Assembly: GCF_024721315.2 (NCBI RefSeq)
Contig: NZ_JANFAK020000054.1
Span: 1-49,282, forward strand
Direction of reading: 5' to 3'
DNA: 49,282 nt
Source of the DNA: Streptomyces sp. Isolate_45
Lineage (GTDB): Bacteria > Actinomycetota > Actinomycetes > Streptomycetales > Streptomycetaceae
Under the pieces are notes generated by a model. The model did not search any database, had not been told where the DNA came from, and saw only the letters and a list, made by a program, of their open reading frames with translations. The position numbers and the translations under genes were made by a program. Below, piece by piece: positions 25,278 to 33,030 of the stretch; within the stretch, counting starts at the first letter, position 1, and each line of letters opens with the position of its first letter.

Positions 25278-26044
25278 CGGCCGCCCGCCCCCGACGACGG
25301 CGACGGGGACGGCCCCTGCGGACTCGACGACGCCGGCGGCTTCGCCGGGATCCGGACGATCTGCTCCCGCGTCGGCAGCATCGACCGCTGCTTCGCGTCC
25401 CACGACCAGGCGGTGATCAGCTCGTACCCGGGGTTCCCGCTGGGCACCCGCAGGATCACGTCCTGGCCGGCCAGTTCCACCGCGACGACGGTCTCCGTGG
25501 TCGCCATGATCCGGTTGAGCCGGCCGTCCGGATCCGCCGTGTAGACCCGTACGGACATCATCCGGTCGGGGAACTCGATGCCGATCACGAGCTCGTCCTT
25601 GCCGTTCCCGGTCAGGTCCCGGTAGTAGGGCGCCAGCACCGGGCACTTCGCCGGGTCCGACCCCTCCTTCCCACAGGCCAACACCGCGGCGGCGGTCTCG
25701 GGGTACATACCGTCGGGCCCCACTGCGGTGTCCGGGTACGCCCGCAGTTCGGCCTGCACCAGGGCCACGGGGTCGACCCCGTGGACGTCCTGGTCGGCGA
25801 CCGGCGGGAAACCCGGTACGTACTGCGGCGGCGCGCCCCCCGGATCGGCGGGCGGTACGGCGGCCCCCTTGCGCTCCGGCCACAGGTGTACGGGTCCGCT
25901 CGCCGTCGGGGTCGGCCCGGCCGGCACCAGCCCGCCGGTGTTGCCGCACCCCACCGCCAACGGCAGCAGCAGCGGAGCCAGGAGCAGCAGACGGCCCGCG
26001 CGACGCGGCGTGCGCGAGCGGCCCGGGATCACGGGAACGGCCAC
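25274..26044 (-). CDS. lipoprotein coupled to the histidine kinase
   Basis: A 256-residue lipoprotein: basic stretch RSRTPRRAGR, hydrophobic core LLLLAPLLLPLA, lipobox AVGC, then a Pro/Thr/Ser linker. The mature domain (about 60-230) contains two further cysteines (LACGKEG and KCPVLAPYY), a calcium-loop-like segment RDLTGNGKDELVIGIEF (VCBS/FG-GAP-like D-x-T-G-N-G-K-D), and a Ser/Pro tail. GTG 26044 is chosen for the GAGGAG eleven bases upstream; GTG 26032 is possible. As the first gene of a coupled pair it may modulate the kinase sensor at the membrane. A candidate promoter is at 26102-26130. Confidence 0.82.
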   Translation of the reverse strand: MAVPVIPGRSRTPRRAGRLLLLAPLLLPLAVGCGNTGGLVPAGPTPTASGPVHLWPERKGAAVPPADPGGAPPQYVPGFPPVADQDVHGVDPVALVQAELRAYPDTAVGPDGMYPETAAAVLACGKEGSDPAKCPVLAPYYRDLTGNGKDELVIGIEFPDRMMSVRVYTADPDGRLNRIMATTETVVAVELAGQDVILRVPSGNPGYELITAWSWDAKQRSMLPTREQIVRIPAKPPASSSPQGPSPSPSSGAGGR

Positions 26045-26101
26045 GGCGGCAAGGGCTCCTCTCCGCGCTACGAAGGCGTCGACGGTCGGTATCCCGCCAA
26101 C

Positions 26102-26130
26102 CTTATGCAGAGGTACGCCCCATTTGTCGA
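26102..26130 (-). promoter_or_regulatory. candidate promoter of the lipoprotein-kinase operon
   Basis: On the minus strand TCGACA (26130-26125) and CATAAG (26107-26102) are separated by 17 bases, a vegetative-type layout about 58 bases before the lipoprotein start. Confidence 0.45.
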
Positions 26131-26165
26131 TCGGTCCGCCCCGCGCACGCCCAGCCCGGCCCCGC

Positions 26166-26205
26166 GCACCACCCCGCCCCGCCCCGCACCACCCCGCCCC
26201 GCCCC
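26166..26205. repeat. 20-bp exact tandem duplication
   Basis: Two identical 20-mers, each starting GCACCACCCCG, lie head to tail at 26166-26185 and 26186-26205 in the C-rich gap between the secreted protein and lipoprotein genes. Confidence 0.7.
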
Positions 26206-26260
26206 GCGCACAGCCCGGCGTACCGGCCACCGGCCACGCCCGCGCGCACCGCCCCGGGCC

Positions 26261-26902
26261 TCAGCCCGCCGAGCGCCCGCGGCGCAGCATCGCGAAACCC
26301 AGACCGGCCGCGCCGACGGCCGCGATCCCGCCGCCCGCGGCGAGCAGCAGCATGCCCTCACCGGGCCCGTCGGCCAGGGTGTTCAGCCGCAGCGCCTCGG
26401 CGGTACCGGCGGCCCCGCCCTCCACGGCCCCGTCCGCCCGGCCCCCCGCGCCGTCCGTGTGTCGCGCCGACGCGGGGACCACGTGCCCGCTGCGCGTACC
26501 GGTCTTGTGCCCGCCCGCGTCCACCGCGTGGGCGCCGTCACCGGGTCGGCCGTCACCGACCCAGGAGGTCAGTCGGCCGTCGGGCCGCAGGGCGGCGTGC
26601 AGCTCGCCGGCGCTGCCGAAACCGGTGGATCCGTCACGGCTGGTCAGGGTGGCCACGGTGACCCCGGCGCGCAGGATGTCGGCCTGGTACGCGTCCTGCG
26701 CGAGCCGGTAGATCCTGGCGGTCGACCGGCCGTCCGCCAGGGCGATGCTCTTGACCAGGGTCCGCTGCGTCGAGGACGCGGCCGGCGCCGCGTCGGTGAA
26801 CGGGTCCGCGGCCGCGGCGGCGTAGGTCAGGGCCGGCAGACCGGCGGCGCACGCGGTCACGACGGCGACGCGGACGAGGGTGCGGCGGCGGGCGGAGTTC
26901 AC
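26261..26902 (-). CDS. secreted, C-terminally membrane-anchored protein
   Basis: A 213-residue exported protein. The signal peptide (about 1-31, RRRTLVRVAVVTACAAGLPA, ending AAA-ADP) precedes a compact domain of about 85 residues (TQRTLVKSIALADGRSTARIY, TVATLTSRDGSTG, ELHAALRPDGRLTSW). A Gly/His/Thr-rich stalk follows, then a final hydrophobic helix (MLLLAAGGGIAAVGAAGLGFA) with an Arg-rich end RRGRSAG. No LPxTG motif is present, so it is an ordinary tail anchor rather than a sortase substrate. The GTG has AAGGAC four bases upstream. Function unknown. It is divergent from the NERD protein at 27088. Confidence 0.8.
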   Translation of the reverse strand: MNSARRRTLVRVAVVTACAAGLPALTYAAAAADPFTDAAPAASSTQRTLVKSIALADGRSTARIYRLAQDAYQADILRAGVTVATLTSRDGSTGFGSAGELHAALRPDGRLTSWVGDGRPGDGAHAVDAGGHKTGTRSGHVVPASARHTDGAGGRADGAVEGGAAGTAEALRLNTLADGPGEGMLLLAAGGGIAAVGAAGLGFAMLRRGRSAG

Positions 26903-26961
26903 GGAAGTCCTTCGGGGCAGATCGGGTCCGGCGCGGGTCCGGGGAACCCAAAAGTAGGCGG

Positions 26962-26981
26962 CGGCCGTTGCGGTACGGCCG
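26962..26981. promoter_or_regulatory. 7-bp inverted repeat in a divergent promoter region
   Basis: CGGCCGT (26962-26968) and ACGGCCG (26975-26981) face each other across six bases between the secreted-protein gene and the NERD gene. Its role is unknown. Confidence 0.35.
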
Positions 26982-27087
26982 TGTTCTTGTAACAGCGGGG
27001 CGGCAGGGACCCGACGGAGTCGTTACACAGTCGAGGGATTGCCCCGCGGCCCGCCGCCTGCTCCCATGGAAGGCGGGGGTGAGGACG

Positions 27088-27900
27088 ATGCGGGGACTGC
27101 GAGTGCTGCCGAGCGGCCGGCCCGGCCGCGGCCGGCTGTACGTCAACGGACCGGACGGCCGGGCGGTGGCCTGGTACGACCGGCAACCCAACCGGGTCAG
27201 CCTGCTGGCCGCCGACCAGCGCGAGGCGGTACTGGCCGCCCTGCGCCCGTACTTGACCGGCGATTGGACACTGGGGCCGCCCCCGGTCCCCACCGCCGCC
27301 GAGCTCCGCCGCCTGGTGCTCGCTCCGGACGAGGACCTGGCCCCGAACCGCCCCGGGGAGAGCCTGATCGGCGAGCTGACCCACGGCTCACCGGGCAGCC
27401 GGGCCCGGCACCGGATGCGTCAGGACCTCCAGGCGCGGCAACGGACGGGTGCCGAGCTGGAGGCCCTGGAAGCGGCGGACTGGCGGGCCGTGCACGACGT
27501 CCCGATCCCGGGGCTCGGCCTGCTGGACCACCTGCTGATCGGCCCGCCGGGGGTGTTCGCGATCCTGTCGGTCCCGGGGCGCCGCCAGCGCGTCCACATC
27601 GGTGACCTCCAGCTGGCGGTGGGTCGCTCCGAACCCCGCCCGGATCCCCGCTGGATACGCGGCGCGGCCGCCCGCGCGACCCGGGCCCTTTCCGTGCCGA
27701 TCGTCCCGGTCCTCGTCGTGGCGGACGCCTCCCGCCTGGAAGTGGCCCCGACCCTGCGGGACGTCCGCGTCCTCCAGTCCCCGACCGCCGTCATCGCCCT
27801 CGCGGAGGCCCCCGTCACCCTCAAACTCCCGGACGTCGAAGCCCTCTTCACCCTCGGCCGCGACCTCGGCACCTGGCGGGGTGCCCGCCGCGGGGGGTGA
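27088..27900 (+). CDS. NERD-domain-like protein with degenerate catalytic motif
   Basis: A 270-residue protein related to the one at 33523-34563. Both begin with a small domain (here GRLYVNGPDGRAVAWYDRQ), then a linker with DLAPNRPG, and a NERD (nuclease-related) domain. In this copy the conserved Asp is kept (LLDHLLIGPPGVFAI), but the following strand that should carry the [E/Q/N]-x-K motif reads LSVPGR, so the catalytic Lys is missing and nuclease activity is unlikely. ATG 27088 is preferred because it gives an N-terminus that aligns residue for residue with the paralogue; GTG 27079 is an in-frame alternative with GGAAGG upstream. A strong terminator follows at 27908-27943. Confidence 0.7.
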   Translation: MRGLRVLPSGRPGRGRLYVNGPDGRAVAWYDRQPNRVSLLAADQREAVLAALRPYLTGDWTLGPPPVPTAAELRRLVLAPDEDLAPNRPGESLIGELTHGSPGSRARHRMRQDLQARQRTGAELEALEAADWRAVHDVPIPGLGLLDHLLIGPPGVFAILSVPGRRQRVHIGDLQLAVGRSEPRPDPRWIRGAAARATRALSVPIVPVLVVADASRLEVAPTLRDVRVLQSPTAVIALAEAPVTLKLPDVEALFTLGRDLGTWRGARRGG

Positions 27901-27907
27901 CGCACGT

Positions 27908-27943
27908 CGGCCCGGTCGGGGCGGCACCACCCCGACCGGGCCG
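27908..27943. terminator. strong bidirectional terminator
   Basis: CGGCCCGGTCGGGG (27908-27921) is perfectly complementary to CCCCGACCGGGCCG (27930-27943), a 14-bp stem with an 8-base loop, eight bases after the NERD gene. The convergent Ku gene ends at 28129; no gene is seen in 27944-28128. Confidence 0.8.
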
Positions 27944-28128
27944 GGCGCGCGGGTCCGGCGGGGCCGGTGGGGCCGGTCAGGCCCGGCCGGTCGGTCCGAG
28001 GCCCGTCAGGCCGAGGTTCCCACGACGGGATCTACCGCGAGGGGCCGTCCGGGTAGCGTGTCCACCGGTTCGGAACTTCGCCGCGCGGCGCCCCCGTGCC
28101 CCGTGCCCCGTGCTCCGTGTCCCGCGCC

Positions 28129-29385
28129 TCAGGCCGAGGCCTTCTTGCGGGTGGGGGAGGCCTCGCGCGTGCTGGCCTTCGCGGTTCCGCCGCTCTTCGC
28201 CGTGGCCTTGGCGGTGGCCCTGGAGGCGGTTTTGGTGGCGGCCTTCGCGGTGGTGGTGGCGGTGGTCCTCTTCGCCGTCGCCTTCTTCCCCGCCGCCGAA
28301 GTGGTCTTCTTCGCCGTCGACTTGGTTCCGCCGCTCGTCCCGGAAGCCTTCGGGGACCCTGCGGACCCGGCCGCCTTGCCGGATCCCGGGGCCGTCTTGA
28401 CCGACCTGGCCGTCTTCGTGCTCCGGGCCGTACCCGTCCCCGCCGCCTTCCCGGCAGCCGTGGACGCCGTCGACTTCTTCCCGCCGACCGCCTTCGGCGC
28501 GGTCGGCGCCGCCCGCCGCCGGATCGGCGTCACCTCGGCCGGGGCCCGGGCGGCCGCGGACCCGTCGTCCGCCTCCGCCTCCGCGTCCGTGCCCGGGTCG
28601 GCGCCGCCGCGCGAGGCCTTGGCCTCCCGTACGCTCTTCTCCAGCGCCGCCATCAGGTCGATCACCTGGCCCCCGGCCGGCTCCACCACCGCCTCCGACG
28701 GCTCGAACGCCCCGCCCGCCTTCGCCGTGATCATCGCTTCGACGGCCTCCCGGTAGTCGTCGTGCAGCGAGGCCATCTCCACCTCCCCGAGCGTCGCCAT
28801 CAGCGCGTCCGCCAGGTCGAGTTCGGCCTCCCGCACCGAGACGTCCGCCTCCGGGGCCACCCCTTCCGGGGTTCGGATCTCGTCCGGCCACAGCAGTCCG
28901 TGCATCGCGATCACGTCATCGACGACCCGCAGCATGCCGAGCCGCTCCCGGCCGCGCAGCGCGTACTTGGCGATGGCCACCTTCCGGCTCCGCTTCAGCG
29001 CCTCCCGCAGCAGCGTGTACGGCTTCGCGGCCGTCGGCCCGTTCGCCGCGAGGTAGTACGCGGCGTCCAACTGGAGCGGATCGATCTCCTCCGACGGGAC
29101 GAACGACATGATCTCGATCGTCCGGGCGGTCGCGATCGGCAACTGCGCCAGGTCCTCGTCGGTGATCGGGATGACGGCCCCGTCGGCCTCCTCGTACCCC
29201 TTGCCGATGTCGGCGCCCGACACCTCCTCGCCGTCCAGTTCGCACACCTTGCGGTAGCGGATCCGCCCGCCGTCGGCGAGGTGGATCTGACGGAAGGAGA
29301 TCGAGTGGCTCTCGGTGGCGTTCACGAGCTTGATCGGAATGCTGACCAGGCCGAAGGAGATGGCCCCGTTCCAAATGGATCGCAC
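28129..29385 (-). CDS. ku: non-homologous end-joining protein Ku
   Basis: A 418-residue bacterial Ku. The core (about 1-255) opens MRSIWNGAISFGLVSIPIKL and has the family segments RIRYRKVCELDGEEV, LDAAYYLAANG and LGMLRVVDDVIAMHGLLWPDEI. It forms a ring dimer that threads onto DNA ends and recruits LigD. The C-terminal 140 residues are a disordered, histone H1-like tail of Lys/Ala/Ser/Thr repeats (AKRTTATTTAKAATKTASR), far longer than in Ku proteins of about 280 residues; such tails are known to bind DNA. GTG 29385 has GGAGG five bases upstream. It is divergent from the LigD polymerase gene with only 31 bp between. Confidence 0.97.
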   Translation of the reverse strand: MRSIWNGAISFGLVSIPIKLVNATESHSISFRQIHLADGGRIRYRKVCELDGEEVSGADIGKGYEEADGAVIPITDEDLAQLPIATARTIEIMSFVPSEEIDPLQLDAAYYLAANGPTAAKPYTLLREALKRSRKVAIAKYALRGRERLGMLRVVDDVIAMHGLLWPDEIRTPEGVAPEADVSVREAELDLADALMATLGEVEMASLHDDYREAVEAMITAKAGGAFEPSEAVVEPAGGQVIDLMAALEKSVREAKASRGGADPGTDAEAEADDGSAAARAPAEVTPIRRRAAPTAPKAVGGKKSTASTAAGKAAGTGTARSTKTARSVKTAPGSGKAAGSAGSPKASGTSGGTKSTAKKTTSAAGKKATAKRTTATTTAKAATKTASRATAKATAKSGGTAKASTREASPTRKKASA

Positions 29386-29404
29386 GGTTCCTCCTGATTC
29401 GTGG

Positions 29405-29410
29405 CAATCT
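29405..29410 (+). promoter_or_regulatory. -10 element of a leaderless promoter
   Basis: CAATCT lies six bases before the ATG at 29417, inside the 31-bp gap to ku; there is no room for a conventional leader. Confidence 0.35.
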
Positions 29411-29416
29411 CATCGT

Positions 29417-30301
29417 ATGACGCCGATCACCATGGTGGAGGGGCGTCGCATCGCGCTCAGCAACCTGGACAAGGTCCTGTACCCGCGGACCGGCTTCACC
29501 AAGGGCGAGGTGCTGCACTACTACGCCACCGTCGCGAACTCCCTCCTCCCGCACGTCCGCGACCGGCCGGTCTCCTTCCTGCGCTATCCGGACGGACCCG
29601 ACGGCCAGCTGTTCTTCACCAAGAATCCGCCGCCCGGCACACCCGACTGGGTGCGCACCGCCCGCGTCCCCCGCTCCGAGGACGAATCGGCCGAACAGGT
29701 GATCGTCGACGACCTGCCCACCCTCATGTGGGCGGCCAACCTGGTCGTCGAGTTCCACACCCCCCAGTGGACGGCCGGCCGGCCCGCCGTCGCCGACCGG
29801 ATGGTCCTCGACCTGGACCCCGGACCGCCCGCCGGCGTCGTCGAATGCTGCGCCGCCGCCCTCTGGCTGCGCGACCGCCTCGCCGCCGACGGCCTGCACT
29901 CCTACGCCAAGACCTCCGGCTCCAAGGGCCTCCACCTGGCCGTCGCCCTGGAGCCCACCCCCTCCGAGCTGGTGTCCGCGTACGCGAAGGCCCTCGCCCA
30001 GGAGGCCGAACGGGCGCTTCCCGACCTGGTCGTGCACCGGATGGCCAAGGCGCTGCGCCCCGGCAAGGTCTTCGTCGACCACAGCCAGAACGCCGCCGCC
30101 AAGACCACGGCCGCCCCCTACACCCTGCGCGCCCGCGAGCTGCCGACCGTCTCCGCACCCGTCTCCTGGGAGGAGGTCGACGCCTGTCGGACCGGCTCCG
30201 ACCTGGTCTTCCTCGCCGACGACATCCCGCCCCGGCTCGCCCGCGACGGCGATCTCCTCGCGCCACTGCTCGACCCCGCCCTGGCGGGGAGGCTGCCGTG
30301 A
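29417..30301 (+). CDS. LigD-type polymerase/primase (stand-alone PolDom)
   Basis: A 294-residue archaeo-eukaryotic primase-like polymerase of the LigD PolDom type. Markers are LSNLDKVLYPRTGFTKGEVLHYY near the start, FFTKNPPPGTPDW, the metal-binding DLDPG (in MVLDLDPG), KTSGSKGLHL, and HRMAKALRPGKVFVDHSQNAAAKTT. It fills gaps and adds ribonucleotides during end joining. It is a separate protein here, as in some Streptomyces, rather than fused to the ligase. ATG 29417 is probably leaderless. The last bases overlap the GTG of the ligase gene (GTGA), so the two halves are co-translated. Confidence 0.95.
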   Translation: MTPITMVEGRRIALSNLDKVLYPRTGFTKGEVLHYYATVANSLLPHVRDRPVSFLRYPDGPDGQLFFTKNPPPGTPDWVRTARVPRSEDESAEQVIVDDLPTLMWAANLVVEFHTPQWTAGRPAVADRMVLDLDPGPPAGVVECCAAALWLRDRLAADGLHSYAKTSGSKGLHLAVALEPTPSELVSAYAKALAQEAERALPDLVVHRMAKALRPGKVFVDHSQNAAAKTTAAPYTLRARELPTVSAPVSWEEVDACRTGSDLVFLADDIPPRLARDGDLLAPLLDPALAGRLP

Positions 30302-31209
30302 CCGCGGCCGCCGGGCCCGTACGGGTCGCGCTGGCCACCGCCGTACGGACCCTGCCGCGCGGGGCGGGTCTCGCCTACGAGCCGAAGTTCGACGGGCACC
30401 GCATGGTCATCGTGCGGACGGCGGCGGACGTGCTGCTCCAGGCCCGTTCCGGCCGCAACGTGACCGCGGCCTTCCCCGACCTGGCGGCGGCCGCCCGCCT
30501 GCTGCCCGCCGGGACCGTCCTGGACGGGGAGGTCGTCGTCTGGCACGTCGGTCGGACCGACTTCGCGCTCGTCCAGCGACGTGCGGCCGCCGCCACCGCC
30601 GCCAGGGCCGCCGTGCTCGCCCAGAGCCTGCCCGCCTCGTACGCGGCCTTCGACGTACTGGAGCTCGCCGGGCTGGACGTGCGCGGCCGCCCCTACGAAC
30701 GCCGCCGGGCCCTCCTCGTCGACCTGCTGCTCCCGCTCGGTCCGCCGCTCCAACCGGTACCGATGACCACCGACCCGGAGCTGGCCGAGACCTGGTACGA
30801 GACCCTGCCGGCCAGCGGCATCGAGGGCCTGGTCGTCAAACGGCTGGACCAGCCCTACCCGGCCGGCCGGCGCGCCTGGCGCAAGCTCCGCCACACCGAC
30901 GTACGGGACGCGGCGGCCATCGGCTACACCGGCGCCCCGGCCCGCCCGGTGGCCCTGGTACTGGTCCTGCCGGGGGAGGAGGACGGGGCGCCGCTCGTGT
31001 CGAGCCCGCTGGCGGCCGGCCTGCGCACGGAGCTGGCCGCCGCGGTGGCCGCCCGCGCGCGGACCGCCCCGGCCGGGGCCACGGTCACCGCCATCGGGCT
31101 CGGCGAGGTGCCGTACCGCCCGCTCGACCCGCCCCTGGCCGCCGAGGTCCGCCACAGCTCGGCCCGCCACCCGCCGCCCGAGGTGCTCCGGCTGCGCACG
31201 GACCTCTGA
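30298..31209 (+). CDS. ATP-dependent DNA ligase (LigD ligase domain)
   Basis: A 303-residue ATP-dependent ligase. Motif I is EPKFDGHRM with the adenylated Lys at residue 30. Motif III-like FAAFDVLEL-type sequence appears as YAAFDVLELAGLD, motif IV as IEGLVVKRL, and motif V as WRKLRHTD. An OB-like C-terminal part follows (about 215-303). There is no LigD 3'-phosphoesterase domain in either neighbouring protein. It seals the breaks processed by the polymerase encoded upstream, with Ku as the loading factor. Start overlap with the polymerase gene supports the GTG. A 19-bp hairpin overlaps the stop codon. Confidence 0.93.
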   Translation: MTAAAGPVRVALATAVRTLPRGAGLAYEPKFDGHRMVIVRTAADVLLQARSGRNVTAAFPDLAAAARLLPAGTVLDGEVVVWHVGRTDFALVQRRAAAATAARAAVLAQSLPASYAAFDVLELAGLDVRGRPYERRRALLVDLLLPLGPPLQPVPMTTDPELAETWYETLPASGIEGLVVKRLDQPYPAGRRAWRKLRHTDVRDAAAIGYTGAPARPVALVLVLPGEEDGAPLVSSPLAAGLRTELAAAVAARARTAPAGATVTAIGLGEVPYRPLDPPLAAEVRHSSARHPPPEVLRLRTDL

Positions 31210-31239
31210 CCCGCGAGGGTCTCGCGGGTCAGAGGTCCG
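31199..31239. terminator. very strong hairpin overlapping the ligase stop codon
   Basis: Bases 31199-31217 are perfectly complementary to 31221-31239: a 19-bp stem closed by the triloop GGT. The TGA of the ligase gene (31207-31209) lies inside the left strand. It stands between convergent genes. Confidence 0.85.
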
Positions 31240-31299
31240 GTCCGTGGGTGGTCGGCGGCGGTCGCGCCGAGGCGGCAGAGGGGGGAGAGGGGGCCGAGG

Positions 31300-31704
31300 T
31301 CAGGCGTGCGCGCCACGTCCCGCGTCGGGCGGGGCTCCGGGCTGGGTGTGCGGGTGAGGTCCTTCGACGTGCTCGTACCCGGACTCCCGCTCGGCGCGGG
31401 CCTCGTCCTGGTGGCTGTGGCTGGTGGAGCCGAAATTGCCGTAGCCCTGCATTTCGTGGGGCCGCAGGCCGCCCTCCGGGATCTCCACGGACTCGCGTTC
31501 CTCACGGACCTCGTAGACCGCCCCGCCCTCGGGCAGGTGGGGCTGGCTCTCGGCGGTGGGTGGCGCCGGCTCCTGGTTCCGGACCCGCTTGCCCAGGATG
31601 AATCCGCCGAGCAGGAAGCCGACCACGATGATCCCGATGGCCAGGAACCACACGATGTCGCTCAGCGCCGTGTCCAGCGCGAGGGTGTTCAGGCTCGTGT
31701 TCAT
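31300..31704 (-). CDS. DUF6479-family membrane protein
   Basis: A 134-residue protein with one N-terminal transmembrane helix (about 16-38, IVWFLAIGIIVVGFLLGGFIL) directly followed by a basic GKRVRNQEP, then a hydrophilic tail with YEVREERESVEIPEGG, a conserved-looking RPHEMQGYGNFGS and a His-rich end. This is the pattern of DUF6479 proteins of Streptomyces (family name from memory), whose role is unknown. The tail should face the cytoplasm. The ATG has AGGA four bases upstream. Confidence 0.75.
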   Translation of the reverse strand: MNTSLNTLALDTALSDIVWFLAIGIIVVGFLLGGFILGKRVRNQEPAPPTAESQPHLPEGGAVYEVREERESVEIPEGGLRPHEMQGYGNFGSTSHSHQDEARAERESGYEHVEGPHPHTQPGAPPDAGRGAHA

Positions 31705-32050
31705 ACGTCCTATTTTCCCGCATTCGCCCCGAATTCACGCGGGTGGTGCGAACAATCCGCGAACGCCTCCGTCGGGAGGCCGCCCCGGAACGCCCTCAAC
31801 CGCGTACGGACGGGTGCCACCGGGACCCCGGCCGGCCCCGCACGCCGCGTACGCCGGACGGGTGAGTCGGGCGCCGGCGCGGGCATCCCCGGGACCCCGG
31901 CCCCCGGCGCCGCCCGGCAGGCCGAGCATCCCGGCGGGCGGCACGGCAGCGGAACCCCTACCGGCACCGGCCGGCAGGCCTCAGCGGCTCACCTGCCACC
32001 TGCCACCTGTCACCTGCCCACTGTCACTTGCCCACTGTCACCCGTCACCG
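31705..32050. other. intergenic region with heptamer repeats
   Basis: No gene is seen. The right end (31989-32056) is a run of CACCTGC/CCACTGT-type heptamers, about nine units (for example CCACCTGCCACCTGTCACC), which continues into the last codons of the minus-strand xdhC gene. The rest is plain GC-rich sequence. Confidence 0.5.
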
Positions 32051-32668
32051 TCACCTCAGCGGACCGTCGGAATCCCGCAGCCCCTGCGCTCCCCGTCCGC
32101 CCAGCACCCCGAGGATCTCGGCGCAGATGGCCAGGGCCGTCTCGGCCGGGGTCTTCGCGCCCAGGTCCAGGCCGATCGGCCCGTGCACCCGGGCCAGACC
32201 GTCCTCGCCGACCCCCGCCGCGATCAACCCCTCCCGGCGCCGCGCGGTCGTCCGCCGCGAACCGAGGGCGCCGACGTACGGGATCCCGAGCGCGAGCGCC
32301 GTCCTCAGGGTCGGCACGTCGAAGTCCGGCTCGTGGCTGAGCAGCACCAGGCAGGCGGCGTCCCGGTGTTCGCCGAGCACCTTCCCCGCCTCCGCGGCGG
32401 TGTGCACGGTGACCGCCTCCCAGCCCAGCAGCGCGGCCTGCCTGCCGATGACCTCGGCGAGCTCCCCGCCCCCGCCGATCACCACGTGCGGCGCGGACGG
32501 GTACGCCTCGACGAGCACCAGCCCGGACCCCCCGTACAGCGCGTCACGACCCGGCCGACGGGTCCCGAGCAGCTCCCCGGCCCGCCGCTCGGCATCGTCG
32601 GCCGGCGTCCCGCCCACCCGGACGACCCGGCTCACGGCGTTCTCGGCGGTCTCGTCCAACCGGGTCAC
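32051..32668 (-). CDS. XdhC-like protein, C-terminal Rossmann part
   Basis: A 205-residue reading frame covering the C-terminal half of an XdhC/CoxI-type molybdoenzyme maturation factor: HVVIGGGGELAEVIGRQAALLGW (dinucleotide-binding), LLSHEPDFDVPTLRTAL, YVGALGSRR (conserved) and ARVHGPIGLDLGAKTPAETALAI (conserved near the end). XdhC loads sulfurated molybdenum cofactor into xanthine dehydrogenase-type enzymes. The N-terminal half lies in another frame (32665-33030). The two frames overlap by GTGA, so this part could start at GTG 32668 by coupling, or the gene has suffered a one-base loss in the GGGGCC run just upstream. Confidence 0.75.
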   Translation of the reverse strand: MTRLDETAENAVSRVVRVGGTPADDAERRAGELLGTRRPGRDALYGGSGLVLVEAYPSAPHVVIGGGGELAEVIGRQAALLGWEAVTVHTAAEAGKVLGEHRDAACLVLLSHEPDFDVPTLRTALALGIPYVGALGSRRTTARRREGLIAAGVGEDGLARVHGPIGLDLGAKTPAETALAICAEILGVLGGRGAQGLRDSDGPLR

Positions 32669-33030
32669 GAGGGCCACACCGGCCCCGTCCCGAGCAGCTC
32701 CCACCACTCGGCCGGGATCTCCGTCAGCGGCTGGAGCAGCACCTCGGCCTGCCCGCCACACGTCAGCCGGGCCTCCACGGCCTCCCCCGCGCCGACCGAC
32801 ACCTCGCACACCCGGGCCGTGCGCCCCGGCGTCATGGCCCCTGCCTCGGCGACGAGTTCGGCGTCGAACACCCCGCGGTACAACGCCCCGACGCACTCCC
32901 CGCGCGCGTCCACGAGCACCGCCCCGGAAGGATCCCGAGGCCCGAACCCCTGCTCGGTCACGGGCCGCGCCAGGAACCCGGCCCGCCCCTCGGACACCCA
33001 CTGCCGCGCCGTCTCCGCCAGCTCACGCAT
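32665..33030 (-). CDS. XdhC-like protein, N-terminal part (split or frameshifted)
   Basis: A 121-residue frame carrying the XdhC/CoxI N-terminal domain: MRELAETARQWVSEGRAGFL, PSGAVLVDARGECVGALYRG and LTCGGQAEVLLQPL. It ends WWELLGTGPVWPS and stop. In the alternative frame the sequence continues GAGVALVTRLDE, which is how intact family members go on after WWELL, so a single-base deletion near 32676-32690 would explain the break. ATG 33030 has GAGGAT upstream at a long distance. Without the partner frame this half would lack the Rossmann domain. No xanthine dehydrogenase genes are in the window. Confidence 0.75.
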   Translation of the reverse strand: MRELAETARQWVSEGRAGFLARPVTEQGFGPRDPSGAVLVDARGECVGALYRGVFDAELVAEAGAMTPGRTARVCEVSVGAGEAVEARLTCGGQAEVLLQPLTEIPAEWWELLGTGPVWPS

